In this document: positions 10,206 to 19,411 of the stretch, in pieces
How the letters are laid out: each line of letters starts with the position of its first letter
Position numbering within the stretch: position 1 is the first letter of the stretch
Source of the DNA: an uncultured Pelagibacteraceae bacterium
Lineage (GTDB): Bacteria > Pseudomonadota > Alphaproteobacteria > Pelagibacterales > Pelagibacteraceae
DNA: 64,000 bases
Assembly (NCBI GenBank): GCA_902599665.1
Contig: CACKGK010000007.1
Coordinates: 1 to 64,000 of the forward strand
Direction of reading: 5' to 3'
Position numbers and translations under genes: made by a program
The notes under the pieces: generated by a model
The model's input: only the letters and a program-made list of their open reading frames with translations
The model's database searches: none
Told to the model about the DNA's origin: nothing

Positions 10206-11757
10206 AGACAATCTTAATAAAATATTAATTGTAGATTTTGGATCTCAATTTACACAATTAATTGCTCGAAAGATAAGAGAATTAGGAATTTATTGTGAAA
10301 TAACAAACCACAAAACAATCAAAAATTATATAAATTTTCATAAAAATATTAAGGGCATTGTGTTGTCTGGAGGTCCATTAAATGTTTATGAAAATAATAA
10401 AGTAAAATTTAATAGCAAGATCCTAAAATTGGGTATCCCCGTTTTAGGTATTTGCTTTGGACATCAAATTATCTCTAAAGAATTAGGTGGAAGAGTTAAA
10501 AATTCAAAATTTAGAGAGTTTGGTTTAGCTGAAGTAGAAGAGGTTAAAAAAAGTATACTTACAAAAAATTTCTTTTTTAAAGGTAAAAACAATGTATGGA
10601 TGAGTCATGCAGATCAAGTAACCAAGTTACCAAAAAATTTTTATGTACTTGCAAAAAGTAAAAACTCAAAATTATGTATAATTGAAAATTTAGAAAAAAA
10701 ATTTTTCGGTATTCAATTTCACCCAGAGGTTAGTCATACCAACAAAGGAAAACAAATACTGAAAAATTTTGTATTTTCTATTTGTAAAATCAAAAGAAAC
10801 TGGTCTTCAATCGACCAAAAGAAAAAACTTATAAACGAAGTTAGAAATCTAGTTGGAGACTCTAAAGTAATATGTGCGTTATCAGGAGGAGTAGATAGCA
10901 GTGTTGTTGCAAAATTATTGTCAAATGCTATTGGAAAAAAATTGACTTGTATATTTGTTAATACAGGCCTTTTAAGAAAAAATGAAGAAATCCAGGTAGT
11001 AAATACATTTAAAAAAAGATTTAAAATTAATTTAATATATGTAAACGCAGAAAATATATTTTTGAATAAATTAAAAAATGTAACAGACCCTGAGAAAAAA
11101 AGGAAAATAATTGGCAAACTTTTTATTAAAATTTTTGAAAAATATGCCAAAAAAATCAAAAATGTAAAATTTTTAGCACAAGGCACGTTATATCCTGATT
11201 TAATAGAGAGCAAATCTGTTACAGGAAGCCAAACTTCAAAAATTAAATCTCACCATAATGTAGGCGGTCTACCAAAAAAAATGAAACTTAAATTAGTTGA
11301 ACCTCTAAAATATCTATTTAAAGATGAAGTAAGAAAATTAGGATTAGAACTTGGACTAAACAGAGAAATAATTTCAAGGCACCCTTTTCCTGGACCTGGA
11401 CTTGCCATTAGGATGCCTGGCAAAATAACCAAAGAAAAAATAAAAATTTTAAAGGAAGCTGATAATTATTTTATTCAGTCTTTAAAAAATAATAATTTGT
11501 ATGATAAAATATGGCAAGCATATGCAGCTTTATTACCTGTAAAAACAGTTGGTGTAATGGGTGACAATAGAACTTATGAATACTTATGCTTTCTAAGAGC
11601 AATAACATCTGAAGATGGAATGACAGCTGATTTTTATCAATTCAATAAGTCTTATATTCAATCAATTTCTAATAAAATTGTGAACAATATAAAAGGTATT
11701 AACAGGGTTGTTTACGATGTTACTTCTAAGCCACCAAGTACTATTGAATTGGAATAA
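10195..11757 (+). CDS. guaA: GMP synthase (glutamine-hydrolysing)
   Basis: Aminates XMP to GMP using glutamine and ATP. The N-terminal class I glutaminase carries GICFGHQ with nucleophile Cys87 and the HPE of [10 protein letters not shown]. The ATP-pyrophosphatase domain has the P-loop SGGVDSSV, and the C-terminal dimerisation domain ends in the typical [14 protein letters not shown]. At 520 residues it is full length. The frame is open to a TTG at 10183, but the ATG at 10195 fits the family start and gives an 11-bp overlap with the TPR gene. Functionally paired with guaB upstream and gmk near the window end. Confidence 0.97.
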   Translation: MRLEDNLNKILIVDFGSQFTQLIARKIRELGIYCEITNHKTIKNYINFHKNIKGIVLSGGPLNVYENNKVKFNSKILKLGIPVLGICFGHQIISKELGGRVKNSKFREFGLAEVEEVKKSILTKNFFFKGKNNVWMSHADQVTKLPKNFYVLAKSKNSKLCIIENLEKKFFGIQFHPEVSHTNKGKQILKNFVFSICKIKRNWSSIDQKKKLINEVRNLVGDSKVICALSGGVDSSVVAKLLSNAIGKKLTCIFVNTGLLRKNEEIQVVNTFKKRFKINLIYVNAENIFLNKLKNVTDPEKKRKIIGKLFIKIFEKYAKKIKNVKFLAQGTLYPDLIESKSVTGSQTSKIKSHHNVGGLPKKMKLKLVEPLKYLFKDEVRKLGLELGLNREIISRHPFPGPGLAIRMPGKITKEKIKILKEADNYFIQSLKNNNLYDKIWQAYAALLPVKTVGVMGDNRTYEYLCFLRAITSEDGMTADFYQFNKSYIQSISNKIVNNIKGINRVVYDVTSKPPSTIELE

Positions 11758-11778
11758 TAAGCGTATATAAAGATTTCT

Positions 11779-12198
11779 ATGAAATATTTACATACTATGA
11801 TTAGAATTTCTAATATCGAGAATTCTTTAAGATTTTTTTGTGAAGGTTTGGGATTAAAAGAGACAAGAAGGAAGGAAAGTGAAAAAGGTAGGTATACCTT
11901 AGTATTTTTAGCAGCTCCTAATGATAATGGAGCGGAAATAGAATTAACTTATAATTGGGATGGCGATAGTCTAGGTGAAGGATCAAGAAATTTTGGACAT
12001 TTAGCATATAGAGTTGAGAATATATATGAGACATGTCAAAGATTAAAAGACATGGGATATACAATTAATAGACCCCCTAGAGACGGTCACATGGCCTTTG
12101 TAAGATCCCCAGATAAAATTTCAGTTGAAATACTTCAGGATGGTTATTTAGAGCCTCTGGAACCATGGAAATCCATGGAAAATACAGGTACTTGGTAG
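11779..12198 (+). CDS. gloA: Lactoylglutathione lyase (glyoxalase I)
   Basis: Isomerises the methylglyoxal-glutathione hemithioacetal to lactoylglutathione in the cytoplasm. The 139-residue vicinal-oxygen-chelate protein keeps the four metal ligands of GloA at matching positions: His5, Glu55, His74 and Glu117. The start motif LHTMIRISNIENSLRFF and the DNNGAEIELTYN-like segment are classic. It lies 21 bp after guaA and 9 bp before panB. Glutathione is presumably supplied by gshAB at 49.2-51.5 kb. Confidence 0.92.
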   Translation: MKYLHTMIRISNIENSLRFFCEGLGLKETRRKESEKGRYTLVFLAAPNDNGAEIELTYNWDGDSLGEGSRNFGHLAYRVENIYETCQRLKDMGYTINRPPRDGHMAFVRSPDKISVEILQDGYLEPLEPWKSMENTGTW

Positions 12199-12207
12199 TA
12201 CATAATT

Positions 12208-12987
12208 ATGCTTACAAAAATACGTAGGCTTACTTTAAAAAAAAAAAATAAATCAAAAATTGTTTGTTTAACTGCATATTCAAAAAACATAGCTGAAGAA
12301 ATTGACCAACAAGCAGACTTAATACTTGTAGGAGACTCTCTAGGTTCAGTTTTATATAATTATGATACAACAAGAAAAGTTAATCTTAAAATGATGATAG
12401 AACATTCGAAGAGTGTAAGAAAAGGTGTCAAGAAAAGCTTAATGATAGTTGATATGCCTTTCGATACTTATAAAAACAAATCTCAAGCTCTAAAAAATTG
12501 TAAAAAAGTCTTAAAAGAAACAAAGTGTGATGGTATAAAACTAGAAGGTGGTAGAGAGCTAAATAACATAATTAAGTATTTGATTAATAATAAAATTCCA
12601 GTCATGGGGCACATAGGCATAACTCCACAAACAACAAGAGGAAAATATAGATATAAAGGGAGAACAGCTTTTGAAAAAAAAAAATTACTCAAAGATTCTA
12701 AATCATTAGAGGAAGCGGGTGTATTTGCAATAGTTTTAGAATGTATTGAAAGAAAGTTGTCTCAAGAAATTACTAAAACTATCAAAATACCTACAATAGG
12801 AATTGGATCTTCAAAATATTGCGATGGTCAGATTTTAGTTACAGATGATATTTTAGGTTTGACAAACTCAAAAATGAAATTTGTAAAAAAATATACTAAC
12901 TTAAAAAAAAATATAAGAAACGCAGTAAAAAAATTTCAAACAGATGTTAAGAATGGTTCTTACCCATCAATAAAATACTCATATTAA
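12208..12987 (+). CDS. panB: 3-methyl-2-oxobutanoate hydroxymethyltransferase
   Basis: Transfers a hydroxymethyl group from methylene-tetrahydrofolate to 2-oxoisovalerate, giving ketopantoate for pantothenate and CoA. The family landmarks line up in order: LVGDSLGSVLYNYDTT, MIVDMPF, GIKLEGG, PVMGHIGITPQ, LECI and IPTIGIGSSKYCDGQILV. The 259-residue length is usual. A long A-run lies near the 5' end (codons ~10-14), common in this genome. No panC, panD or panE is visible in the window. Its 3' end overlaps the convergent TerC gene by 4 bp. Confidence 0.93.
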   Translation: MLTKIRRLTLKKKNKSKIVCLTAYSKNIAEEIDQQADLILVGDSLGSVLYNYDTTRKVNLKMMIEHSKSVRKGVKKSLMIVDMPFDTYKNKSQALKNCKKVLKETKCDGIKLEGGRELNNIIKYLINNKIPVMGHIGITPQTTRGKYRYKGRTAFEKKKLLKDSKSLEEAGVFAIVLECIERKLSQEITKTIKIPTIGIGSSKYCDGQILVTDDILGLTNSKMKFVKKYTNLKKNIRNAVKKFQTDVKNGSYPSIKYSY

Positions 12988-13598
12988 AAGTATTTTTTAA
13001 ACTGTTCATTAATTCTTAAGATTTCTAAATCTACAAGTCCACCAATAATAAGTTGTATTGCAAGTAAAACAATAAATGCAATTCCTACATAAACAACCCA
13101 TAAATGCTTCTGAATATAATTAGCTAAATAAGTAGCCATTGCTCCAGTAAGAACTACAGATAAAATTAAACCAAAAATCATAAAACCAAAGTTACCTTTA
13201 GAAGCCCCAACAACACCTATAACATTATCAAAACTAATTGTGATGTCTGCAAAAAGAACTTTGTACATGCCCTTTGCAAATGATGGTTCTAAAGATTTTT
13301 TTGTGGGTGATTTTATTTGCTTTTGAGCTTGTAATAGATCTTTTCTTAAATCATTTACTATCCAAATTAAAAGTAAACCTCCTAGAATTTTTATAAAGTA
13401 AAATTTGAACAAATATGTTGCAAATACTGCAAATAAAATTTTAAAAATTAAAGCTCCAACCACTCCCCAAAATATGATTTTTTTTCTATTTTTTGGTACA
13501 AAATTAGCTGCAATTAGACCAATTATTATGGCGTTATCAGCTGCCAATATTATATCTATAAAGATAATTTGCAGTAAAATAAGGGCTTCTTCAATCAA
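12984..13598 (-). CDS. TerC family integral membrane protein (YjbE-like)
   Basis: A 204-residue polytopic protein with about six or seven hydrophobic segments. The two TerC signatures with paired acidic residues are IILAADNAIIIG near the N-terminus and DITISFDNVIGV in the middle, related by internal duplication. TerC proteins are linked to metal ion (for example manganese) export or tellurite resistance. The short YjbE-type form seen here fits a metal exporter, but substrate is inference. It is convergent with panB and divergent from the TRAP operon. Confidence 0.85.
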   Translation of the reverse strand: MIEEALILLQIIFIDIILAADNAIIIGLIAANFVPKNRKKIIFWGVVGALIFKILFAVFATYLFKFYFIKILGGLLLIWIVNDLRKDLLQAQKQIKSPTKKSLEPSFAKGMYKVLFADITISFDNVIGVVGASKGNFGFMIFGLILSVVLTGAMATYLANYIQKHLWVVYVGIAFIVLLAIQLIIGGLVDLEILRINEQFKKYF

Positions 13599-13701
13599 GA
13601 TAACTATATAATAGTAACAATTACTAATTTTTCAATAAATCTTGATAAAATTTTTATTGATTTAATAAATAATACATAATGAGATGTATTTTTTAAAAAT
13701 T

Positions 13702-13708
13702 AAGGAGG
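13702..13708 (+). promoter_or_regulatory. Strong Shine-Dalgarno before the TRAP binding protein
   Basis: AAGGAGG lies four bases before the ATG at 13713. Most genes here lack such a clear site, so it suggests high translation of the binding protein relative to the permease genes behind the terminator at 14697. Confidence 0.8.
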
Positions 13709-13712
13709 ATTA

Positions 13713-14684
13713 ATGAAAATTTTAAAAACTTTGTTTTCTATTTTATTTTCTGTCTTGTTAATAGCAAATGTAAATGCTTCTGAAAAGTGGGATATGGCTC
13801 TGGCTTACGGTGCGAGTAACTTTCACTCAGCAAATGCAGCAGAATTTGCTAAAAACGTTTCAGAGAAAAGTGGAGGAAAACTAACAATAGTTACACATCC
13901 TGGTGGATCATTATTTAAAGGTGGAGAAATCTTTAGAGCAGTAAGAACTGGTCAAGCACAAATGGGTGAGAGATTTATGTCAGCATTAGGAAAAGTTGAC
14001 CCTATTCTTGAAATTGACTCACAACCTTTTTTAGCAACTTCATATGACGATGCTATGAAACTTTACCAAGCATCAAAACCAGCAATAATTGAAAGTTTAA
14101 ATCAAAAAGGATTAGTATTTTTATATGCTGTGCCATGGCCTGCACAAGGACTATACAGCAAAAATGAAATTAATAGTGTTTCAGATTTAGAAGGCTTAAA
14201 GTTCAGAGCTTATAATTCTGCGACAATAAGAATTGCAGAGCTTACAGGTATGGCCCCAACTAAAATTGAGGCGGCTGAAATCAGTCAAGCATTTTCAACG
14301 GGAGCAGTTGAAAGTATGATTACATCGCCGACAACTGGTAAAAATAGTAAAATATGGGAGAACGGTGTTAAATATTTCTATGATATCGCTGCTTGGTTCC
14401 CAAAAAATATGGTTGTTGCGCACAGAGGATCTTGGAATAAACTAGATGCTGATACTCAAATGCTAATTAAAAGAGAAGCTGCTGCTGCAGAAGAAAAAGG
14501 TTGGATGCTTTCTAGAGTTGGAAATATAGAAGATAAAAAAGCTTTAGCTGCTGCAGGAATGGTAGTTGGCAAAGTAAATGCTGATTTAGAAAAACATTTC
14601 CAAAAAGTTGGAAAAAAAATGGCAAAAGAATGGAAGAAAAAAGCTGGCAAAACAGGTGCTAGTGTACTTGCCGCATACAAATAA
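13713..14684 (+). CDS. TRAP transporter substrate-binding protein (DctP family)
   Basis: Periplasmic solute receptor of a tripartite ATP-independent transporter. It has a signal peptide of about 22 residues (cleavage after VNA) and a 323-residue mature-type DctP fold. The family arginine region that binds a carboxylate appears as GLKFRAYNSATIRIAEL. The C-terminus is Lys/Ala-rich. It has a strong ribosome binding site, is followed by a terminator-like hairpin, and precedes the DctQ and DctM permease genes. The ligand is not evident; TRAP ligands are usually organic acids, and the pxp genes downstream hint at, but do not show, 5-oxoproline. Confidence 0.95.
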   Translation: MKILKTLFSILFSVLLIANVNASEKWDMALAYGASNFHSANAAEFAKNVSEKSGGKLTIVTHPGGSLFKGGEIFRAVRTGQAQMGERFMSALGKVDPILEIDSQPFLATSYDDAMKLYQASKPAIIESLNQKGLVFLYAVPWPAQGLYSKNEINSVSDLEGLKFRAYNSATIRIAELTGMAPTKIEAAEISQAFSTGAVESMITSPTTGKNSKIWENGVKYFYDIAAWFPKNMVVAHRGSWNKLDADTQMLIKREAAAAEEKGWMLSRVGNIEDKKALAAAGMVVGKVNADLEKHFQKVGKKMAKEWKKKAGKTGASVLAAYK

Positions 14685-14696
14685 AAAAAATATAAT

Positions 14697-14728
14697 AAAA
14701 AAGGCTGTTTAAAAAAACAGCCTTTTTT
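14697..14728 (+). terminator. Terminator/attenuator between TRAP binding protein and permease genes
   Basis: GGCTGTTT at 14703-14710 pairs perfectly with AAACAGCC at 14715-14722 across an AAAA loop, followed by six T residues. The next gene's ATG starts at 14729, directly after the T-run. It probably makes most transcripts stop after the binding protein, with partial readthrough into dctQ-dctM. Confidence 0.92.
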
Positions 14729-15214
14729 ATGTTACAGAAATTAAATAAATCATTAAATAATATTTATAATTATTCAGGATATATAGCTGCAGTTTTTTTA
14801 ATTCTTATTGCAGTTTTTATATTAACCGGAATTGCATCTAGAATTTTCGGTTTTTACATAAGGGGGTTAGCTGAATACTCTGGGTATTGTATGGCTGCCT
14901 CATCTTTTTTTGCTCTTTCATATACATTCGTAAATGGGGGTCATATAAGAATTACATTATTTTTAGAAAAGTCTACGGGTTTTAAGAAAAAATTTTTAGA
15001 AGTTTGGAGCTTAGTCGTCACAACAATATTTGCAGGTTATATGTCATATTATTTTATCAAAATGTTAAAAATCTCATACGAGTTTGAGGAAAGAAGTGAA
15101 GGTGCTGATGAAATTTTAATATGGATACCTCAATGTAGCGTCGCTATTGGAGCAACACTTTTTTTTATATGTGCCTTTCATCTATTAATCTTAAAAATTA
15201 ATAATAATGATTGA
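14729..15214 (+). CDS. TRAP transporter small permease (DctQ family)
   Basis: A 161-residue inner-membrane protein with four predicted transmembrane segments (about residues 13-33, 45-65, 87-107 and 128-150), the standard DctQ topology. It assists the large permease DctM. Its ATG touches the end of the terminator T-run, so there is no room for a conventional ribosome binding site outside the hairpin. It overlaps dctM by 8 bp. No later in-frame start would keep the first membrane helix intact. Confidence 0.9.
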   Translation: MLQKLNKSLNNIYNYSGYIAAVFLILIAVFILTGIASRIFGFYIRGLAEYSGYCMAASSFFALSYTFVNGGHIRITLFLEKSTGFKKKFLEVWSLVVTTIFAGYMSYYFIKMLKISYEFEERSEGADEILIWIPQCSVAIGATLFFICAFHLLILKINNND

Positions 15215-16517
15215 AATTTTATTAGCTATTTTTTTTATTACAGTTTTACTACTTTTTTTAAGCTCTGGAATATGGGTAGCAATAAGCATGATTGGTGTTT
15301 CTTCTATTGGAATGATTTTATTTACTTCTCGACCAGTTGGAGATGCGATGGCCACAACAATTTGGGGTGCATCATCATCATGGACTCTGACTGCTTTGCC
15401 TCTTTTTGTATGGATGGGAGAAATTTTATTTAGGACTAAATTATCTGAAAATTTATTTGAGGGACTGGCTCCTTGGTTACAGAAACTTCCTGGAGGTTTA
15501 ATACATGTCAATGTTGTTGGATGTGCATTGTTTGCTGCTATATCTGGATCCTCAGCTGCAACAGTCGCTACGGTTGGAAAAATGTCAATTCCAGAGTTAA
15601 GAAAAAGAAAATATCCCGAAAAAATTTTACTTGGAAGTCTTGCGGGCTCTGGAACTTTAGGATTACTAATCCCTCCTTCAATTATTCTAATTATTTATGG
15701 AGTAACTGTTCAAGAGTCTATTGCTAAACTATTTATAGCTGGAATAATTCCTGGAATAATGATTGCTCTGATTTTTATGGGCTATGTAATCATTTGGTCT
15801 TTGTTAAATAAAAATAAAATGCCGTTAACTGAAGAAAATTACTCATTTTTAAATAAATTAAGTAAATCAAAACAGTTAATACCTGTAATTTTATTAATCC
15901 TTGGTGTAATTGGCTCTATTTATACTGGAATTGCAACAGCAACTGAAGCAGCATCTCTGGGTGTTGTGGGAGCTTTAATACTTTCTTATTTTCAAAAAAG
16001 TTTAAACTTAAAAACTTTTAAAGAATCTTTACTTGGTGCAACAAAAACCTCGTGCATGATTGCATTCATACTAGCTGGAGCAACATTTTTATCACTCGCT
16101 ATGGGATTTACTGGCCTTCCTAGAAATCTAGCAATTTGGATACAAAATATGGAATTATCACCATATGTTTTAATTTTTGTATTAATGATTTTTTATATAA
16201 TTTTAGGGATGTTTCTTGATGGAATATCAGCAGTTGTACTTACAATGGCTATTATCGAACCTATGATTAGGCAGGCTGGTTTTGATATGATTTGGTTTGG
16301 TATATTTTTAGTTATAGTTGTTGAAATGGCTCAAATTACTCCTCCAGTTGGTTTTAATTTATTTGTTTTGCAAGGTATGGCTAACAAAGATATGGGCTAC
16401 ATCGCCAAAAGTGCATTTCCGTTATTCTTGTTGATGATATTTGCGGTAATCTTAATTGTTTTGTTTCCTCAAATAGCCTTATGGATGCCTGAGCAAATGA
16501 TTCAAAATATAAACTAA
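15207..16517 (+). CDS. TRAP transporter large permease (DctM family)
   Basis: A 436-residue polytopic permease that drives uptake with a sodium gradient in characterised TRAP systems. Recognisable family motifs are the Gly/Ser-rich stretch ALFAAISGSSAATVATVGKM, then GTLGLLIPPSIILIIYG, and the second repeat with EMAQITPPVGFNLFVLQG. It overlaps dctQ by 8 bp and the convergent TPR gene by 4 bp at the 3' end. Confidence 0.95.
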   Translation: MIEILLAIFFITVLLLFLSSGIWVAISMIGVSSIGMILFTSRPVGDAMATTIWGASSSWTLTALPLFVWMGEILFRTKLSENLFEGLAPWLQKLPGGLIHVNVVGCALFAAISGSSAATVATVGKMSIPELRKRKYPEKILLGSLAGSGTLGLLIPPSIILIIYGVTVQESIAKLFIAGIIPGIMIALIFMGYVIIWSLLNKNKMPLTEENYSFLNKLSKSKQLIPVILLILGVIGSIYTGIATATEAASLGVVGALILSYFQKSLNLKTFKESLLGATKTSCMIAFILAGATFLSLAMGFTGLPRNLAIWIQNMELSPYVLIFVLMIFYIILGMFLDGISAVVLTMAIIEPMIRQAGFDMIWFGIFLVIVVEMAQITPPVGFNLFVLQGMANKDMGYIAKSAFPLFLLMIFAVILIVLFPQIALWMPEQMIQNIN

Positions 16518-16999
16518 TATTTTGATTTTTTTGATCCGTCTATAATTTCTTTTAATTCTTGATACTCTTCACAATTACAACTTTTTAAAACTTCTAGTCT
16601 TTCTTTTGCCAAATCTATTCTGTTTGTAACGACATATAATTCACCTAAGTATTCATTTATTCCAACATGATTTGGTTCAACTTGTAAACCTAGTAAGTAA
16701 TATTTCTCTCCAGCTTCAAAATCTCCAAGTTTTCTAGTTGTAAAACCTAAATAATTCAAAGTATCGGCTTGTAATGGTTTTTTTTTATCTAATTCTAATA
16801 AAATTTTTTGAGCTTTTTTATATCTTTTTAAAGCCTTATCCATTTTATCTTTTGACTCATATTTTTTTGCAGCCTCAATCAATTTTACTGCATTTTTATA
16901 ACTTGGTTTTTTATCTGATGAGCTTGTTCCAGCTGCAAAAGACTGAGTAGCAAAGGTTAAAAGTAAAAAAAAGGTTAAATATATTTTAATAATCTTCAT
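16514..16999 (-). CDS. Exported TPR-repeat protein
   Basis: A 161-residue protein with an N-terminal signal peptide (hydrophobic to TQSFA, cleavage near residue 22). Tetratricopeptide-like helices follow, the clearest being DTLNYLGFTTRKLGDFEAGE and HVGINEYLGELYVVTNRIDL. The end is Lys/Ser-rich. Two Cys sit together as SCNCEE near the C-terminus. It follows pxpA on the minus strand, overlapping its stop by 4 bp, so the two are probably co-transcribed. Function unknown. Confidence 0.8.
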   Translation of the reverse strand: MKIIKIYLTFFLLLTFATQSFAAGTSSSDKKPSYKNAVKLIEAAKKYESKDKMDKALKRYKKAQKILLELDKKKPLQADTLNYLGFTTRKLGDFEAGEKYYLLGLQVEPNHVGINEYLGELYVVTNRIDLAKERLEVLKSCNCEEYQELKEIIDGSKKSKY

Positions 17000-17769
17000 A
17001 AAAATTTACTCATTTTATTTAAAGGTTTTAGATTTAAATTATTTTCTAATAAATTTTGTTTTACAAACATTGCAGTTTCTAGTGAACTTTTATTATCTCC
17101 ATGTATGCAGACTGAGTCAATTTCACAAGGTATTTGTTTACCACTGTGACAATTAAGGGTTTGGTTTTTAACCATATTCAATACATGATTTTTAGCTTGG
17201 GTGGGATCTGTTATTAAAGCATGGTCTTTTGTTCTAGAAACTAGCGTTCCATCATCTTCATAATTTCTGTCGGCAAATATTTCACAGGCAATTTTCATAT
17301 TAAGTTTTTTTGCTGCTATTTCCATTTTAGAACCAGTAGGTACTAAATAAATTATATCTTTATCAATTTGGTATATTGATTTAGCTAAAGTTGTAGCTAG
17401 GTCTAAGTCCTCACATGCCATATTATTCAACGCACCATGCGGTTTAATATGTGAAACCTTTTCTCCTTGTAGATTAGCTATATTTTGTAATATCTCATAT
17501 TGATCAATAATGAGTTTATTTACTTCACTAGCCGAAAGGTTCATTCTTTTACGTCCAAAATTTTCAGGATCATTGAATGATGGGTGTGCTCCAATACTAA
17601 CATGATTTTCTTTAGAAATTTTCACCACCTCATGCATTGTCTGTTCATCACCTGCATGATATCCACATGCCACATTAGCAGAATTTACAATTTTGAGTAG
17701 TTCAGGATCATTTTCATTTGAATGATGCTTTGATTTTTCACCTAAATCGCAATTTAAATTAATTTCCAT
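16996..17769 (-). CDS. pxpA: 5-oxoprolinase subunit A (LamB/YcsF family)
   Basis: With PxpB and PxpC it hydrolyses 5-oxoproline (pyroglutamate) to glutamate using ATP. Family hallmarks are the start MEINLNCDLGE, VNSANVACGYHAGDEQTM, IGAHPSFNDPENFGR, HIKPHGALNNMA and the end-motif ICIHGDN-like VCIHGDN. The open frame extends eight codons to an ATG at 17793, but the ATG at 17769 matches the family start and leaves a 27-bp gap to the divergent pxpB. Length about 257 residues is normal. Confidence 0.92.
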   Translation of the reverse strand: MEINLNCDLGEKSKHHSNENDPELLKIVNSANVACGYHAGDEQTMHEVVKISKENHVSIGAHPSFNDPENFGRKRMNLSASEVNKLIIDQYEILQNIANLQGEKVSHIKPHGALNNMACEDLDLATTLAKSIYQIDKDIIYLVPTGSKMEIAAKKLNMKIACEIFADRNYEDDGTLVSRTKDHALITDPTQAKNHVLNMVKNQTLNCHSGKQIPCEIDSVCIHGDNKSSLETAMFVKQNLLENNLNLKPLNKMSKFL

Positions 17770-17796
17770 ACTTAATAGCTTAAAGTATAACATGGC

Positions 17797-18471
17797 ATGA
17801 TAAAAAATATATCAAATCTTGGTGACGCAGCTTTATACTGTGACTTTGGAAATGATGTAAACAGGGAAATAAATTTAAATGTAATCCAATTTTTTAAAAA
17901 TATAAAGAAAAGTAATATCCCTGGTATTACAAATATTACACCAAGTTATAATAAATTAATAATTAGTTTTGACCTAAACATAACTAACTTTGATAAAATT
18001 AAAACAGAAGTTGAACAATTAAATTTCAAAAATGAAATAGTGAATGAAGGTAATCTCATTAAAATACCTGTCTGCTGTGACAACGATTTTGCTCTTGATA
18101 TAAAGAGATTAGAAAAATTGTTAAATCTTGAAAAAGAGGAAATTTATAAAAAATTTTTTTCTAAAAAATATTATTGTTATATGACAGGATTTATTGCTGG
18201 TATGCCATTTTTGGGAGATTTGAGTGATTCATTATATGCTAGACGTTTAGACACACCAAGGGTTAAAGTACCAAAAAACTCTATAGGATTAACAGAACAA
18301 TTTTGTAATATTTATACATTTGAAAGTCCTGGTGGATGGAACATAATTGGAAAAACCCCTTTAGATATATTCGACAATAAAAATAACACTTCACCAAATT
18401 TAATTAACCCAGGTGATACGATATCATTTTTTCAAATATCAAAATCAGAATTCGAGAAAAAATATGGCTGA
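17797..18471 (+). CDS. pxpB: 5-oxoprolinase subunit B (KipI-like)
   Basis: A 224-residue protein of the KipI/allophanate-hydrolase subunit 1 fold. It shows the family start NLGDAALYCDFG, the middle YCYMTGFIAGMPFLGDL, the TPRVKVPKNSIGL segment and the characteristic SPGGWNIIGKTPLDIFD followed by NPGDTISFF. It works with PxpA and PxpC in 5-oxoproline hydrolysis. It is divergent from pxpA with only 27 bp between start codons and overlaps pxpC by 8 bp. Confidence 0.92.
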   Translation: MIKNISNLGDAALYCDFGNDVNREINLNVIQFFKNIKKSNIPGITNITPSYNKLIISFDLNITNFDKIKTEVEQLNFKNEIVNEGNLIKIPVCCDNDFALDIKRLEKLLNLEKEEIYKKFFSKKYYCYMTGFIAGMPFLGDLSDSLYARRLDTPRVKVPKNSIGLTEQFCNIYTFESPGGWNIIGKTPLDIFDNKNNTSPNLINPGDTISFFQISKSEFEKKYG

Positions 18472-19411
18472 AAATTATTTTGAGGTTTTAAGACCTGGCA
18501 TAAATACAACTTTCCAAGATAATGGTAGAAAAAACTACTATCATATAGGAATACCTTTTAGTGGTGCGATGGATAATAGAAATTTTGTTATAGCTAATGC
18601 TATATCAAATAATAAAAAAAATAGTCCTGTTATAGAATTTGCACTCCAAGGGCCAAAATTGAGATACAAAGGTGATAAAGTTTATTTTAATGTCACTGGC
18701 GATGTAAACTTTCAAATATTAAGAAAAAATAAAATAGAAGAAGGGGTTTGTTATCAAAATCTTGTTTTAGAAAATAATGATTGTTTAGATCTAATATCCA
18801 CTAATAGATCTGTTTATGGTTATTTATCTATAAATGCATCATTTAAAATAGATTTTTACCTTGATAGTTACTCAGTAAATACGAAAGCAGAAATTGGTGC
18901 TAACAATGGGAAAATCTTACAAAAAAATCAAATAATTAAAATGGAAAATATTACAAAAAAATATTCTTTGAATAAATTAGATTACATAAATTCAAAAATT
19001 GAAAATATTAGAGTAATAAAAGGACCACACTTCGATTATTTTTCTAAAACTGCAAAAGAATTATTTTTTAAAGAAAAATTTAGAATAACAAAATTGACAG
19101 ATAGAATGGGAATTAGATTAGATGGACCAAAAATTGAAAACATAAAATATACAAACATCAAATCTGAGGGATTAGTTAAAGGAACTATTCAAATAACAGC
19201 TGATGGCGACCCAATTGTTATGCTTTCGGATCATGGAACTATTGGTGGTTATCCTAAAATTGGTGTTGTTATAAGTGCTGATTACGATAAGCTAGTTCAA
19301 ATACCACCTGGAAGTAAAATAAAATTTAAAGAAATCAATTTAAAAGATGCTGAGACTATTTACAAACTTTATGAAATGGAAACCCAAAATTTAATATCTA
19401 AAACTAAATGA
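18464..19411 (+). CDS. pxpC: 5-oxoprolinase subunit C (biotin-dependent carboxyltransferase-like, KipA family)
   Basis: The third 5-oxoprolinase subunit, about 315 residues. Visible motifs are FEVLRPGINTTFQDNGRKNY, GIPFSGAMDNRNFVIAN, IRVIKGPHFDYF, DRMGIRLDG and the late ITADGDPIVMLSDHGTIGGYPKIG. The frame runs upstream to an ATG at 18413 inside pxpB, but the ATG at 18464 gives the family start MAENYFEVLRPG. It overlaps pxpB by 8 bp and the next transporter gene by 4 bp, forming a pxpB-pxpC-DMT unit. Confidence 0.92.
   Translation: MAENYFEVLRPGINTTFQDNGRKNYYHIGIPFSGAMDNRNFVIANAISNNKKNSPVIEFALQGPKLRYKGDKVYFNVTGDVNFQILRKNKIEEGVCYQNLVLENNDCLDLISTNRSVYGYLSINASFKIDFYLDSYSVNTKAEIGANNGKILQKNQIIKMENITKKYSLNKLDYINSKIENIRVIKGPHFDYFSKTAKELFFKEKFRITKLTDRMGIRLDGPKIENIKYTNIKSEGLVKGTIQITADGDPIVMLSDHGTIGGYPKIGVVISADYDKLVQIPPGSKIKFKEINLKDAETIYKLYEMETQNLISKTK

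Noticed and set aside
10734..11213. 159-codon minus-strand frame inside guaA
   Set aside because: It is fully antisense to the guaA ATP-pyrophosphatase domain; long antisense frames are expected with this codon bias.
15473..15727. 84-codon plus-strand frame within dctM
   Set aside because: Out of frame with a convincing DctM sequence; Cys- and Trp-rich composition is typical of a shifted frame.
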